The translations under genes and the position numbers were made by a program. A DNA stretch of 64,000 nucleotides from positions 1,798,001 to 1,862,000 of the forward strand of contig JAUCEF010000014.1 of the NCBI GenBank assembly GCA_033558025.1, read 5' to 3'. Within the stretch, counting starts at the first letter, position 1; each line of letters starts with the position of its first letter. The notes beneath the pieces were generated by a model that was given only the letters and a program-made list of their open reading frames with translations, was not told the origin of the DNA and made no database searches. This document shows, in pieces, positions 44,257 through 51,785 of the stretch. The stretch is from Phytophthora sp. 'mugwort' (lineage: Eukaryota > Oomycota > Peronosporomycetes > Peronosporales > Peronosporaceae).

Positions 44257-44478
44257 ATGTCTGCCAAATTTGCAAAAATCGCAGCGGTGCTGCTGGTGCT
44301 AGTCTGCGCGGTACTGTGTATTTTCTGGGGTCTTCAATACGACAAGCTTAAAAGTGACAGCAGCAAGAAAGACAAGGACATTGCCATTGCATCCCTAGCA
44401 CTATCTGTATTTAGTGTCGTTGCTTCAATTTATCTAGCCTCGCACTTGACAAAGCACCCCGACTCGCCGAACCGTTAA
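44257..44478 (+). CDS. Small two-helix membrane protein of the viral island
   Basis: 73 residues: MSAKFAKIAAVLLVLVCAVLCI begins with a hydrophobic helix (about residues 7-24), followed by a Lys/Asp-rich loop (KSDSSKKDKD) and a second helix (about residues 40-58). The ORF is open 30 codons further upstream, but that part is the AT-rich leader with a TATAAGTA element near 44218; the Met at 44257 is the better start. Small two-helix proteins are frequent in virions of giant viruses. No named family. Confidence 0.55.
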   Translation: MSAKFAKIAAVLLVLVCAVLCIFWGLQYDKLKSDSSKKDKDIAIASLALSVFSVVASIYLASHLTKHPDSPNR

Positions 44479-44484
44479 AGGGGC

Positions 44485-44779
44485 CTAACCTGGCTGGAGA
44501 CTTTCCCATCTCCACGTTTTTTTAATCTACAATCTTGAATTCTTCCATGCGTCCGCGCTTCAGCATGTTGTTCGCCGCATTCACGTCGCGGTCTCAGTAG
44601 CTGGCATTGCAAACATCGCGGCGTAGCACGTCTCGTTGTAAGTGCCGCAAATTATCCCCCTCTTCAGACTGCCGATATTAGATATGGGGGTAAGGAATAG
44701 GCCCATTGTTCGGCATACATCTCGCTCGGATTGATATTCTGGAAAAAAAAACAGGATAGGACATTTTCAGTGACCTCCG
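44485..44779 (-). mobile_element. Internally deleted Fanzor-element derivative (family B)
   Basis: Ends on the right with GGACATTTTCAGTGACC (44759-44775). Read on the minus strand it retains the transposase-side end, then a junction, then the last codons of a Fanzor relative (DRDVNAANNML, the RuvC-III region) and its 3' tail with a GGAGATGGGAAAGTCTCC hairpin near 44500. The left terminal motif is not present. Closely matches 45347-45645. Confidence 0.75.
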
Positions 44780-44875
44780 CAATAATTTTCAAAAAAATCA
44801 GAGCATTTACGCGTGCCCTGCTAAAACCACCTCCAGGTTCTTCAAGTTCGCGAGGGGGGGACTGGCTAACCCATC

Positions 44876-45292
44876 TTAAATCGCTCGGCGACAGACAGGG
44901 CAGGGGGCATCCTCAGTACTGGAAGCCTCCATGATCCACCGCCAAATACACGCCGCGCAGAAGATGTGTTCGCACCAGCGAAGACACCGTGGGTTTTTGA
45001 CCTCATCCAAGCAGATCGGACAAAGGAGCTGTTCCACATCGTCGTCGTCTGAGTTTGAGTCTCCGATACAAATCGGACGGGTTTGAGTTCCATCTTGAGA
45101 TCCTTCTTGAGTCGGTACTGGAAACCAGTCCCATCCACCTTGAGATCCTTCTTGAGTCGGTACTGGAACCCAGTCCCATCCATCTTGATGGGCGACTTGA
45201 CTTGGAGTGGTCGAGCGTCCAGAGATTGGTGCATAGTTCACGCTGATTAAGCGGTCGTTGCGCTGGTTGTTCGGGATGTTAGTAAAACTCAT
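44876..45292 (-). CDS. RING-finger protein of the viral island
   Basis: 138 residues from the Met at 45292 (MSFTNIPNNQRN). The ORF stays open to 45412, but the extra 40 residues are partly encoded by the adjacent transposon derivative, so I reject that start. Residues about 50-85 hold two tandem copies of a 16-residue unit (GWDWxPVPTQEGSQ). The C-terminal 50 residues are a C3HC4-like RING (CPICLDE ... CEHIFCAACIWRW ... CPVC). RING proteins act as ubiquitin ligases; in giant viruses they are common and may alter host proteins. No transmembrane segment. Confidence 0.7.
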   Translation of the reverse strand: MSFTNIPNNQRNDRLISVNYAPISGRSTTPSQVAHQDGWDWVPVPTQEGSQGGWDWFPVPTQEGSQDGTQTRPICIGDSNSDDDDVEQLLCPICLDEVKNPRCLRWCEHIFCAACIWRWIMEASSTEDAPCPVCRRAI

Positions 45293-45346
45293 CGCGATCA
45301 GAAATGAGATATTTATCATTCCGATTTTAGCAATTTTATGCTGGGG

Positions 45347-45645
45347 GTCACTGGGAATGTCCTCTCCTGCAGTATCCAGGTCTAACATGGCTGGAGACTT
45401 TCCTATCTCCAATCTTTTGAATTTCTTTCATGCGTCCGCGCCCCAGCATGTTGTTCGCCGCATTCACGTCGCGGTCTCAGTAGCTGGCATTGCAATCATC
45501 GCGGCGTAGCACGTCTCGTTGAGAGTGCGGCAAATTCCCCCTCTTCGGACTGCTGATATGAGATACAAACGCTATGGGGTAAGGAATAGGCCCATTGTTC
45601 GGATTGATATTCTGAAAAAAAAACAGGGTGGATATTCTCAGGGAT
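45347..45645 (-). mobile_element. Internally deleted Fanzor-element derivative (family B)
   Basis: Bounded by GTCACTGGGAATGTCC (45347-45362) and a degenerate GGATATTCTCAGG at 45632-45644. Read on the minus strand it starts with the transposase-side end and then jumps to a Fanzor 3' remnant (DRDVNAANNML near 45470) and the 3' tail with the hairpin GGAGA/TCTCC near 45395. About 300 bp, non-coding. The stem-loop and terminal sequence agree with the copy at 44485-44779. Confidence 0.8.
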
Positions 45646-45672
45646 TGCCGGTTGCAGCCACGGACCACTTGA

Positions 45673-46017
45673 TCAAGACAACATTTCACGCAACCTATCG
45701 CGATCTTGGAGAACGTTCAAGGGCATGCCATCAATGTCGTACGCGACTAACGTCGGATAGTGCGTGATCGTGTATGCAGGGTTCGCCAAATCATTCCATT
45801 GCTGCAACATGCCAGCGCTTTCGTTTGCGTCGAGTACAAGGAAGTGCACATCACCGAACTCCTCGCTGATGGTTTGGTACACAGGGAGGAAGTTTCGACA
45901 GTGGGTGCAGTTGTTTGATTTGATGAGCAGGATCAGCAACCTTCCTGGCCCTAGCTTCAGTGTGCGCTTATCGATGGTCTGCAGGACAAAGTTCCGGTCA
46001 TTTACTGGGTGTATCAT
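45673..46017 (-). CDS. Thioredoxin-like protein of the viral island
   Basis: 114 residues from the Met at 46017 (MIHPVNDRNFVLQ). It is preceded by an AT-rich TTGTAATATATAAA leader. The ORF is open further upstream but the extra 90 codons overlap a better plus-strand ORF. The thioredoxin fold is seen in LLILLIKSNNCTHCRNFLPV, with a CxxC active site (CTHC) and the conserved cis-Pro region HYPTLVAYDIDGMPL. It would catalyse thiol-disulphide exchange, as thioredoxin-like proteins of giant viruses may do in virion assembly. No signal peptide, so cytosolic. Confidence 0.75.
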   Translation of the reverse strand: MIHPVNDRNFVLQTIDKRTLKLGPGRLLILLIKSNNCTHCRNFLPVYQTISEEFGDVHFLVLDANESAGMLQQWNDLANPAYTITHYPTLVAYDIDGMPLNVLQDRDRLREMLS

Positions 46018-46113
46018 TTTATATATTACAATTGTTTTTTTTTGCAAATGAAACCTCTCCACCTTTTCATGACCATCATCGCCATATATATATTGAGAGG
46101 AGTTCCGTCCGCC

Positions 46114-46362
46114 ATGGCGCCAGCCGCCAAGCTCTATTTTCCGATACCGGCGGCCTAGTCGCGGCGTCGCGGCAAAAAAGTCGCCGCTAATGCAGCGCGA
46201 CCGGTCGAGGTTTACTGGCCGACGGCCGTACATTCGACGCCGCACCTGGAAGACGGGACCCGAGCGGCTGCTGTGAACTTGGAGCAAATAACTGAAGGTC
46301 TGAAGCGTTTATTATTGCAGTCGCCTCGCCGCTCGGCGGTACTTACCGAGGAGGTCACCTGA
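46114..46362 (+). pseudogene. Small viral-island ORF interrupted by one TAG
   Basis: From the ATG at 46114 (CCGCCATGGCG), 30 bases after an AT-rich ATATATATATT, a frame of 83 codons ends at the TGA of 46360-46362, with a single in-frame TAG at 46156-46158. The part after the stop has protein-like composition (PVEVYWPTAVHSTPHLED, then NLEQITEGLKRLLL). It is divergent to the thioredoxin-like gene, so both could share the AT-rich start region. The last codons lie in the terminal repeat of the next transposon derivative. It may be a broken small gene or chance. Confidence 0.35.
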
Positions 46363-46591
46363 AAATGTCCTATCCTGTTTTTTTCAGAATACATACTTTT
46401 CTATATGAAAACTCAATCCGAACAATGAACCTATTCCTTACCCCATATCGCTCATATCAGCAGTCCAAAGAGGGTGGAGGGCTTTCTACGGCTGGTTGCT
46501 CAACAAGACGTGCTACAGAGTGCTACGCTGCGGCCACGATGATTGCAATGCCAAGACCTGGATATTGTAGGATAGGACATTTTCAGTGCCG
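46351..46591 (+). mobile_element. Internally deleted Fanzor-element derivative, plus orientation
   Basis: Terminal motifs GGTCACCTGAAAATGTCC (46353-46370) and GGACATTTTCAGTGCC (46575-46590) face each other. The left part matches the transposase-side end with CAGAATA...CAATCCGA; the right part ends as in family B (GACCTGGATATTGTAGGA). About 240 bp and no ORF. Confidence 0.75.
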
Positions 46592-46675
46592 CGTGAACTA
46601 TATCCTTTTTCGAGGTCAAAATCGACCATGAAAAAAGTGATAATATCATCGTAAATCTCAGCTACTTTTGCCACC

Positions 46676-47359
46676 ATGGACTCTACGCTTATTCAGGATC
46701 TCGAAGAGCTTCGGGAGCAGAAGCTCGGCGAGCTGGTAGATCTATGCAATCAGCAGAAACTGCTACAAGACAGATTCGCTGCTGGCACTGATTTCCAGAG
46801 GGTGTTGGATGACTATAAGTATCACAAAGATCTGATGGAGATCAAGGTCGATCTCATGCGCATCCTATTGGAGAGCGAAGAAGCCGCTCAACAGGACAGG
46901 AACCAGGCCGAGGTGCGTTCTGAGCAACTAGAGAAGCAGAACAACTCCCCGCTTGTTGACTCGTACTACATTTGGCCCGACCCAAGGGCAGAGGTCTCCA
47001 AGCGACACGGTAACGTGCTCTTGCCCGAGCAGTTCCAGGAGATGCATCTGCTGACAGAAGCGATTTATCGATTGGAAATCAAGGGGAATGCGAAGGAGGA
47101 GCTCGAGAAGGTGGAGCGGAAACTCGAGGAGATGGAGCGGAAACTCGCTAATGCCCAAGGAAGCCGGGAGGAGATGGCGATACCACCCGCCGACGTCGCC
47201 AATGTCGCGGAGGAGCTGGCGGAAAACGCCAATCTTCAACTCGAGACAGCTGAAGCAATCCGACAGTGCTGGAATGCCCTGCGCGAAGTCCGTGCGGCTG
47301 GTTTCACCGAAACTGGCTACACTGGCTTCGCCGATGCCGCTGACTTAGCCAACATGTAG
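46676..47359 (+). CDS. Coiled-coil protein of the viral island
   Basis: 227 residues starting in a strong context (GCCACCATGG). The chain is almost all helix with heptads: residues 5-90 (LEELREQKLGELVDLCNQQK onward) and 125-165 (EELEKVERKLEEMERKLANA) should form coiled coils, separated by a Pro/Tyr-bearing hinge (YYIWPDPRAEVSKRHG). The C-terminus is Ala-rich. I do not recognise the family. Upstream is the AT-rich GTGATAATATCATCG stretch, which is itself palindromic. Likely structural or a scaffold protein, but that is only inference from shape. Confidence 0.55.
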   Translation: MDSTLIQDLEELREQKLGELVDLCNQQKLLQDRFAAGTDFQRVLDDYKYHKDLMEIKVDLMRILLESEEAAQQDRNQAEVRSEQLEKQNNSPLVDSYYIWPDPRAEVSKRHGNVLLPEQFQEMHLLTEAIYRLEIKGNAKEELEKVERKLEEMERKLANAQGSREEMAIPPADVANVAEELAENANLQLETAEAIRQCWNALREVRAAGFTETGYTGFADAADLANM

Positions 47360-47586
47360 ATGTAAGATACGTTTACAACCTTCTTAATCCAGAAAAAATG
47401 CATGTAATGTTGTTTCGCGCCCAAGTGTTATCACTCACTTGATTGTGACTTCGAGCCTTCTCGAGACAGGAGGCGCGCCTGTTTTGTTTTTCGGCTTTCT
47501 TGCGGACACAAAATCGACATTCCATTGGTCTTAGTATTGGACGCCGCTAAAACGTCCTGCCCAAGCCCTTCATTGCCGCTACTACA
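47360..47586. other. Intergenic spacer in the viral island
   Basis: 227 bases between two plus-strand genes. It is less AT-rich than other spacers and shows no transposon terminus. No ORF of note. Confidence 0.4.
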
Positions 47587-48543
47587 ATGAGGGTGGTCAC
47601 TCCCGCTAACATGACTTTCGATGAGGCGGACTTGCGCATACCCAATCCGCTCCAACGCACTATGTATCCGACGAAGATTTACTGCGATGAGATGAGCGGC
47701 GATTGTTTCAACGACATCGATGGGGTCCTAGATGGGTTGAACAGGGAGTTGGAAACGTGCCACTCAAGCAACGCCTTAAACACTACGGCCGAAGAAGTAC
47801 ATGTCATGTTTGTTGATAACGCGATAGTCGCGGAACAGTATCCAGACTGGATTCCTGGGACCTATGCTACGTGGAAAATGCATGAGCATGCCGAAGGCAT
47901 CATAAGGAATGAGTTGATCGGCAACCCGAGCAGTCGCGATGACATTGACCGTGTTCTAACCAATCAAAGGGAGCGCGTCGAGTTTTGGAAGGACCATTTC
48001 ATGGATTGGTGTGAAACGTTTGCCAATGGGATATTGAGTGAGAACGCCGCCCTCTGCAAACCTCTCGAAGAACGAATCGCCACGATGGAGCGCATGCGCA
48101 GAATGCTGATGCAGACGATGGTGGAGGGATACGTTCAGGCGGATGTCGTTCAGGCGGATGTGTCGCCGACCCCGGCTACCCCGCCAGTCCCGCCGGTCCC
48201 TTTGCGGAGGTCGGCCCGTCTACGAGATCGGCAAAAACGTCGCCGCACCTCGGCAACATCGGAGGTACTAAGTTTCCATGAGGCTGCTCCGAGTACTGTC
48301 GAAAGTTTCTCGGTTCGTGCCGCCTCGGTAACATCGTCGGATGTACTAAGTTTCCACGAGACTGCTCTGAGTACTGTTGAAAGTTTCTCGGATCATGCCG
48401 CCTCGGTAACATCGGAGGTACTAAGTATCTACGACGACCGTTCAAGCGTCGACTCAGAGCCGATGGACACGGAAGAATGTCCATCGGAACTTGTTGATGA
48501 CGGTTCAAGCGCCGAGGAGGATCTCATCGAGATCGAGGAATAA
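47587..48543 (+). CDS. Hypothetical protein with 25-residue C-terminal repeats, viral island
   Basis: 318 residues. The first 180 are globular-looking with Cys, Trp and aromatic residues (EQYPDWIPGTYATWKMHEHA) and match nothing I know. Next come the basic LRRSARLRDRQKRRR and then two and a half repeats of about 25 residues (SEVLSFHEAAPSTVESF and kin), at 48255-48440, encoded by 75 bp DNA repeats. The tail is acidic (DEDLIEIEE-like), ending at 48541. The basic patch could be a nuclear localisation signal. The repeats suggest slippage and a disordered tail. Function unknown. Confidence 0.5.
   Translation: MRVVTPANMTFDEADLRIPNPLQRTMYPTKIYCDEMSGDCFNDIDGVLDGLNRELETCHSSNALNTTAEEVHVMFVDNAIVAEQYPDWIPGTYATWKMHEHAEGIIRNELIGNPSSRDDIDRVLTNQRERVEFWKDHFMDWCETFANGILSENAALCKPLEERIATMERMRRMLMQTMVEGYVQADVVQADVSPTPATPPVPPVPLRRSARLRDRQKRRRTSATSEVLSFHEAAPSTVESFSVRAASVTSSDVLSFHETALSTVESFSDHAASVTSEVLSIYDDRSSVDSEPMDTEECPSELVDDGSSAEEDLIEIEE
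48255..48440 (+). repeat. 75 bp coding tandem repeats
   Basis: Two full copies and one partial copy of a unit containing GGAGGTACTAAGTTTCCA-like sequence, in frame in the preceding gene. The copies differ by several substitutions, so they are not freshly duplicated. Confidence 0.8.
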
Positions 48544-48980
48544 GTACCTTCGACAGCTCCACTACGTCACTTGCAGTGGTGTGCCTCAACACTATCACTT
48601 GGTGATAACCCAGTCCTTCATATTGCGATGGTAGCTTACGACAATAAACGCCATATGCTAAGACACAGAAGGAATTCTATTCTAGACAGTCTTGGCGTAT
48701 ACTCATGTGCGGAGGGGATGAGGTCCCCAATGCGCAAGAGCAGATACGTAATAAAGCTACCATCCCTTAGTTGGATTGGTAATCACCAGGGGGGAGTGTA
48801 TGCGCGCGACTGCGGATACAGAGGGAGCATTTGTGTGGTTTCCTACATATTAAACAAAAAAAAGAAAAAAAATTCACGTTCATTATTGTAAAAAACACAG
48901 AAAAATCATGCATGCACTGGAAACATCAAGAAACCAAGGAGTGGTTTTGGCAGGGTGTGCTCCTGCGTTTTTGTATTATT
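48544..48980. other. AT-rich intergenic sequence, viral island
   Basis: Contains an A-rich tract near 48856-48879 and a short ORF at 48571-48891 with no recognised feature. The region may hold a 3' end of the upstream gene. Confidence 0.4.
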
Positions 48981-48984
48981 ATTG

Positions 48985-49024
48985 GGGTCACTGAGAATGT
49001 CCTCTCCTGCAATCTCAGTGACCT
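48985..49024. mobile_element. 40 bp palindromic remnant with two transposon termini
   Basis: GGTCACTGAGAATGTCC (48986-49002) is followed after about 11 bases by ATCTCAGTGACC (49012-49023). It looks like a Fanzor/mariner derivative reduced to its terminal repeats. As RNA it can fold into a hairpin. It overlaps the stop of the minus-strand peptidase gene. Confidence 0.65.
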
Positions 49025-49773
49025 CCATAATAAAAGCTCGGTACAGACGGATCGTACAGCGGTGAGTACGCCACCGTCATCCCGCAGTACAGCGTGGGCG
49101 AAGTGCGATAATCCACAGGCCGGTAGATACCCAGTCTCACGGCCTCAGACAGTACGAAACCGAAGTTGTTCCAGAAGGCCTGGTCGTGGCCGTACGTCGG
49201 CGTAAATAGATGCGAGAGCTCGTGAATCATCACGAAGGTGAGCGTATTCATGTCCGAGTCCACCCGGTCTCCGTTGGTCGGGTCGCGTAGGCACACTGCG
49301 AAGATATCCCCCTTGTCGATTACGTAGGAGGTATCGCCACCCGACCGCGACGGGATGTTCTCCTCCAGGTTCGCGGTCACGAAGTTATCCTGCATGGCAG
49401 CAATGCCTTTCCTCACAGTTTCGCGAAATGCCGGTGCGATTTGGCTCAGTCCCGCTGGATCCACAATATAGCGGTTGTACATGTTTGCAATCAGCGCCGT
49501 GGCCTTCGCGTTGAGAAGATCGAGTGTCTCGGCCGCCAGAACGGGCTGTGACAGGTCTTCGTGGACTTTGTACGAGTTATTACTGCCTGCGCGAATGCGC
49601 TTGAAGTTCTCTTTCTGCAAAAACGGCTCGCCGCTGTTCATACACTGGCACAAACCTGGCTTCGGGAACCACCACAACAGCAGTGCGATGACGCCAAAGG
49701 TAAGCAACCACCAGGGGACAAGCGTCAGTTCCAGCGGAACCACCGCACATCCGAAGAACGTGTCCGAGTCCAT
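49015..49773 (-). CDS. Membrane-anchored zinc metallopeptidase-like protein of giant-virus type
   Basis: 252 residues. An N-terminal hydrophobic helix (about residues 16-36, VPWWLLTFGVIALLLWW) anchors it, followed by a Cys-bearing linker. The catalytic motif HELSH with following residues (MIHELSHLFTPTYGHDQAFW) lies near residue 190: two His and the Glu for catalysis, plus a third metal-ligand candidate in GHDQAFW. DYRTSPTLYCGM follows. This arrangement is seen in WLM-like/HExxH proteins carried by several giant viruses. It would cleave peptides at a membrane or in the virion. The last codons (GGH and the TGA) are contributed by a transposon terminus. Divergent to the next gene with a shared AT-rich start region. 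Confidence 0.75.
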   Translation of the reverse strand: MDSDTFFGCAVVPLELTLVPWWLLTFGVIALLLWWFPKPGLCQCMNSGEPFLQKENFKRIRAGSNNSYKVHEDLSQPVLAAETLDLLNAKATALIANMYNRYIVDPAGLSQIAPAFRETVRKGIAAMQDNFVTANLEENIPSRSGGDTSYVIDKGDIFAVCLRDPTNGDRVDSDMNTLTFVMIHELSHLFTPTYGHDQAFWNNFGFVLSEAVRLGIYRPVDYRTSPTLYCGMTVAYSPLYDPSVPSFYYGGH

Positions 49774-49811
49774 GGACTGTATTATTTTTTTTTAATATAT
49801 ATATATATATA
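49774..49811. promoter_or_regulatory. Bidirectional AT-rich start region
   Basis: The 38 bases between two divergent ATGs consist of a T run followed by alternating TA (TTTTTTTTTAATATATATAT). With no room for anything else, they must contain the start signals of both the metallopeptidase and the small membrane protein. Compact AT-rich promoters of this kind are usual in giant viruses and unlike the host genes in this window. Confidence 0.6.
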
Positions 49812-50159
49812 ATGTCGGACCGCGAGCGACTCGTCGATAATCCGGGCGAACCTGCCCAAGTTCTAGTCAATGATGTGGCCATGCCCCCCTCCAACGAGGA
49901 GAGATGTGCTCGCTCTCGCGATCGCGACGACTTGGTAGGCCTTCAACTCAACATGATGGCGAAGCTGGATGCTCGCATGCTCATCGTGCTATGGCTGACG
50001 TTTCTGTTTCTTCACACTGAGATGTTTGCGGACACCGTGTTGAAGCGGTTCGACGGAGCTACCACCCCGAGCGGAGCCATGTCCGAGAAGGGTACGGTGG
50101 TCGCCTCGGCTTTTATGATCGTCGCGATAATCGCCTGCTCATTATTCTTCGCTCACTGA
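49812..50159 (+). CDS. Small membrane protein with two helices, viral island
   Basis: 115 residues. The N-terminal 50 are hydrophilic (MSDRERLVDNPGEPAQ). Two hydrophobic helices follow at about residues 56-72 (MLIVLWLTFLFLH) and 95-113 (VVASAFMIVAIIACSLFF). Unknown family; a virion membrane protein is plausible. Its stop codon (TGA, 50157-50159) is part of the CACTGAGAA motif of the next transposon derivative, so the original C-terminus may have been different. Confidence 0.55.
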   Translation: MSDRERLVDNPGEPAQVLVNDVAMPPSNEERCARSRDRDDLVGLQLNMMAKLDARMLIVLWLTFLFLHTEMFADTVLKRFDGATTPSGAMSEKGTVVASAFMIVAIIACSLFFAH

Positions 50160-50457
50160 GAACGTCCCTATGCCATGAATATATATATGTATGTGCCTGG
50201 CTACGAAATCCTGCAGCGAGTACGCCGCAAGTCTTTCCAGACACTTTTTTGCCGAAACGCCCTCGGTCGCTTTCATTTGCTTCCCTTTCAGCCCGTTCCG
50301 AAGCAGTTCCAGCATGTTCCTCGTGGCATTCCCGTCCTGGACCCAGCAGTTGGCCTTGCAGTGACAGCGCAAGACGTTCCTGGTTCGGCTTGAGTCTTGA
50401 GTTTTCATAGAAAAGTATATATTCTGGAAAAAAACAGGATAGGATCAGTGACCCCAA
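50145..50457 (-). mobile_element. Internally deleted derivative of the Fanzor/mariner element (family A)
   Basis: Flanked by TA at 50143-50144 and 50458-50459. The left part (50152 to about 50390) matches the 3' end of the intact Fanzor element at 51796 onward: first the non-coding 100 bases with GTATGTGCCTGGCTACG, then the last Fanzor codons up to the zinc-finger region (matching ARNVLRC-like words). The right part jumps to a short transposase-side end (GAAAAAAACAGGATAGGATCAGTGACCCC). About 313 bp. It can move only with proteins made elsewhere. Confidence 0.85.
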
Positions 50458-50467
50458 TAATAATACG

Positions 50468-51571
50468 ATGAACGCCGAAGATTATGTATCCGTCATCAAG
50501 AGGGTGTCCGCCGAGCTCGACGTGCCCGTGACCGACCCCACACTGATCCGCAATGTGTCGTGGTATTGCAATGGCCTGGACTTCCGTTCAATGACCTACC
50601 CAAATAAGGATGCGCGCAATGCAGCGGTCGCCAGTATGTACACGGCCTCGCTAGCGAAGCCGCCACTCAGCGAGGCACCCTTTGACTTTGAGGCGTACGC
50701 CAGGAGCGTGGGTCAGCGGTCCGACACCATTGCCTCCACGCCGCACGTTGAGTTCAGTTTGCTGACGGCCTGGATTAGCCAGCATATGCCGACAGTGGCG
50801 AGCAAGGCCATGAGCGTGTACATCGACTCGCGTTCGAGGAAGAAGCTGTCGGGCACAGAAGATAGCATCGCAGACTTTGAGTTCAGAGTATCCCCACGCC
50901 ATACGCAGGTCGTCGAGGTGGACGGACACGTTGTGGCCAACGAGATCCCCACCATGGTCACGTACTTTAAGATCCCTCGAATCATGCTGCCGTACAACGC
51001 CGAACTCCGCCAGCGAAACTGCACCAACGAGATCACACTGACCTTCACAGGGCTCCGCAGCAACGGCATCCTCTCACACGAAGACACCTACCACTTCGTG
51101 TTTTCATACGATCCCACTAAGCACCCGGACTCCCCAATGGTCGAGCTGATCCCGGTCAACGACTACTGTAAGTTCTCACCCCCACTGCGCGTGGTGGAGG
51201 ACCTGACGCTGCGGTTCAACGATCCCGTGTACCCGATTGCGTTTGCTCCCGATCGGCTGCGGCCGGTGTCGTTCAACTACAATTCTACAGAGGGGCGAAT
51301 TGTCTTCGGGGTCCCGCATGGCCTCTCCTCGGGCGATGTTATCGCGATCAGCAATCTATCCACGCGGGACGACGCGGCGAACGGAGAGTTTCTGAGCCAG
51401 ATCAACGATCCGCGCGGTATCATCATCAGCGAGATTGACACGTTCATCATCGCAACCAACATTAACTTCTCCCGGCTGAAGAGCCCAGAAAATACCTCGC
51501 TCCCGTGGGTGATCATCATCAGCCGAACCTTCCGTTTCCCGCTAGAGATCGGATATCAAGGCGGCGATTGA
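50468..51571 (+). CDS. Virion-protein-like gene with a YIDSRSR motif
   Basis: 367 residues, no membrane segments, rich in predicted beta strand. Near residue 117 it has MSVYIDSRSRKKLSG, followed by DFEFRVSP. This YIDSRxR-plus-strand pattern occurs in structural proteins of many giant viruses, probably minor capsid or penton-type components; this is by memory of the pattern, not by search. The C-terminal half has regular strands (PVYPIAFAPDRLRPVSFNY, RIVFGVPHGLSSGD). The ATG is only 9 bases from the flanking TA of the preceding transposon derivative, so its own promoter may have been replaced or lies in that element. Confidence 0.5.
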   Translation: MNAEDYVSVIKRVSAELDVPVTDPTLIRNVSWYCNGLDFRSMTYPNKDARNAAVASMYTASLAKPPLSEAPFDFEAYARSVGQRSDTIASTPHVEFSLLTAWISQHMPTVASKAMSVYIDSRSRKKLSGTEDSIADFEFRVSPRHTQVVEVDGHVVANEIPTMVTYFKIPRIMLPYNAELRQRNCTNEITLTFTGLRSNGILSHEDTYHFVFSYDPTKHPDSPMVELIPVNDYCKFSPPLRVVEDLTLRFNDPVYPIAFAPDRLRPVSFNYNSTEGRIVFGVPHGLSSGDVIAISNLSTRDDAANGEFLSQINDPRGIIISEIDTFIIATNINFSRLKSPENTSLPWVIIISRTFRFPLEIGYQGGD

Positions 51572-51591
51572 GGAGAAATCAATTTTTTATT

Positions 51592-51783
51592 ATTATTGGA
51601 GTCACTAAGAATGCCCCCCCATTTATCAGAATATCAATCCGAGCAATGGGCCTCTTATTCCTTACCCCATATCGCTCATGTCAGCAGTCTGAAGAGGGGG
51701 AATTTTGCGGCACTTGGTCATACAAGCAATGAGTGGAAAGGAGGGTGCGGACGCATGAAAGAGTTCAGAAGATTGTAGATTAT
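51592..51783 (+). mobile_element. Fanzor-element derivative, plus orientation, truncated
   Basis: Starts with TTATTGGAGTCACTAAGAAT at 51592 and continues with the transposase-side block (CAATCCGAGCAATGGGCC) and then a family B Fanzor 3' fragment (GCGGACGCATGAAAGAGTTC near 51746). It stops about where the intact element begins (TA at 51784), so the intact element may have landed in or against it. Confidence 0.7.
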
Positions 51784-51785
51784 TA

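Noticed and set aside
45293..45412. In-frame N-terminal extension of the RING protein
   Set aside because: Part of it is encoded by a transposon derivative; the Met at 45292 is more likely.
46018..46287. In-frame N-terminal extension of the thioredoxin-like ORF
   Set aside because: Arg/Ser-rich and antisense to a more protein-like frame; an AT-rich leader precedes the Met at 46017.
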